From assembly GCA_024710825.1 (NCBI GenBank), contig JANJUA010000300.1:1-6219 (forward strand): DNA of 6,219 nt, read 5' to 3'. The translations under genes and the position numbers were made by a program. The notes under the pieces are model-generated. The model made no database searches. It was not told the origin of the DNA and saw only the letters and a list, made by a program, of their open reading frames with translations. Below, in pieces: positions 5,844 through 6,219 of this stretch. This DNA comes from Solirubrobacteraceae bacterium. GTDB taxonomy: Bacteria; Actinomycetota; Thermoleophilia; Solirubrobacterales; Solirubrobacteraceae. How positions within the stretch are numbered: the stretch's first letter is position 1; each line of letters starts with the position of its first letter.

Positions 5844-5967
5844 GGGTCGAACGCATGTTCGCATGGCCGGCGGCCGTACCCCGGGGTGCGCAGCCGATGC
5901 TCCGCACACTTGGCACATTGCCGTGACACTTCGCCCCGCGGCCCGGGCCTCAGGCGTCCACGGACGC
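5844..5967. other. dnaE2 upstream region
   Basis: The 124-bp gap between the DUF6314 gene and dnaE2 holds the SOS box and, at 5954-5967, the inverted repeat GCGTCC-AC-GGACGC right after the DUF6314 stop. That repeat lacks a T-run, so it is at best a weak terminator. No clear -35/-10 pair for dnaE2 was found. Promoter position therefore remains open; the SOS box suggests it overlaps 5847-5862. Confidence 0.5.
5847..5862. promoter_or_regulatory. LexA-binding site (SOS box) of dnaE2
   Basis: TCGAAC-GCAT-GTTCGC matches the actinobacterial LexA consensus TCGAAC-N4-GTTCGA at 11 of 12 positions, with a perfect CGAAC/GTTCG core. It ends three bases before the chosen ATG of dnaE2. dnaE2 is a well-known LexA target in actinobacteria, so repression in the absence of DNA damage is the expected behaviour. 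Confidence 0.9.
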
Positions 5968-6219
5968 TCAGCGACGCCGGTAGCGGCTGACGATCTCCTG
6001 GTCCTTGGCCGGGCCGGTCACCCGCCAGGTGACGTCCAGGGCACCGTCGCCGAGGACGACGTACTCGCCCTCGTATAGGTCGGGCCCGCAGTGGTGGACC
6101 GCGTCACAGCGCCCCCGCTCGAGGTCCAGCGGGTGAAACGGCCGCCCGTCGTCGAAGCGCACCTCCCACGTGCCCGCGAAGGGGACGATCGCCAGCCGCC
6201 GGGTGGCCGGGCCCACGTA
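5968..6219 (-). CDS. DUF6314 family protein, C-terminal part (cut by window edge)
   Basis: Eighty-three residues to the stop codon, open at the right edge. A GTG at 6216 is in frame, but the preceding codon (TAC) is open, so the true start lies outside. The visible part carries what I recall as the DUF6314 C-terminal signature: FDDGRPFHPLDLERG, then HHCGPDLYEGEY, then WRVTGPAKDQEIVSRYRR. The family is small, mostly actinobacterial, of about 140-150 residues, with a lipocalin-like beta-barrel character in my judgement; its function is not known. The visible portion would be the C-terminal 55-60 percent. It ends 124 bp before dnaE2, which has its own SOS box, so it is probably transcribed separately. 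Family call rests on recognised motif wording, not on a search. Confidence 0.75.
   Translation of the reverse strand, partial: YVGPATRRLAIVPFAGTWEVRFDDGRPFHPLDLERGRCDAVHHCGPDLYEGEYVVLGDGALDVTWRVTGPAKDQEIVSRYRRR

Noticed and set aside
5900..5940. Possible RecA-independent DNA-damage promoter (TTGTCRGTG-N8-TAnnnT) upstream of dnaE2.
   Set aside because: GTGTCACGG is a partial match to the first block, but no TAnnnT follows at the right distance.
2643..5990. Very long plus-strand open frame opposite dnaE2 (about 1115 codons).
   Set aside because: It is a mirror of the dnaE2 codon pattern in high-GC DNA. Its translation is Arg/His/Gln-rich with no domain, while the minus strand shows all DnaE2 motifs.

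Overview
The window is very GC-rich DNA, and every supported gene lies on the minus strand. The combination points to an actinobacterium: DnaE2 with an actinobacterial-type LexA box, a DUF6314 protein, an actinobacterial-type c-di-AMP (ydaO/yuaA) aptamer, a TetR-type operator, and a possibly leaderless cytochrome gene. A thermoleophilian/Solirubrobacterales-like host is my best guess, but this is inference, not proof.

Layout in the direction of transcription (right to left): (1) the C-terminal part of a DUF6314 protein, cut by the right edge (5968-6219). (2) A 124-bp gap with a near-perfect SOS box abutting the start of dnaE2. (3) dnaE2, the error-prone replicative-type polymerase (2508-5843), which fills more than half of the window. 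(4) A 53-bp gap with a possible leaderless promoter, then a membrane-anchored c-type cytochrome (1975-2454). (5) An intergenic segment with two hairpins that could end the cytochrome transcript, a candidate promoter, and a c-di-AMP riboswitch ending just before the next start codon. (6) The riboswitch-controlled gene (992-1750), an unrecognised basic, low-complexity protein with four 12-residue repeats and a C-terminal membrane anchor. (7) About 270 bp of non-coding DNA with a 43-bp tandem duplication, then a promoter with a 7+7 inverted-repeat operator, then a cysteine-free AhpD/carboxymuconolactone decarboxylase-like protein (80-646). Bases 1-79 hold no gene I can support.

The genes do not form one pathway. 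They look like separately regulated stress and envelope units: DNA damage (LexA) for dnaE2, c-di-AMP for the tail-anchored protein, and a TetR-like repressor for the AhpD-like protein. The observation most worth following is the c-di-AMP riboswitch in front of a tail-anchored repeat protein. Known actinobacterial members of this riboswitch class mostly precede cell-wall hydrolases, so this protein is a candidate new c-di-AMP-controlled envelope factor.
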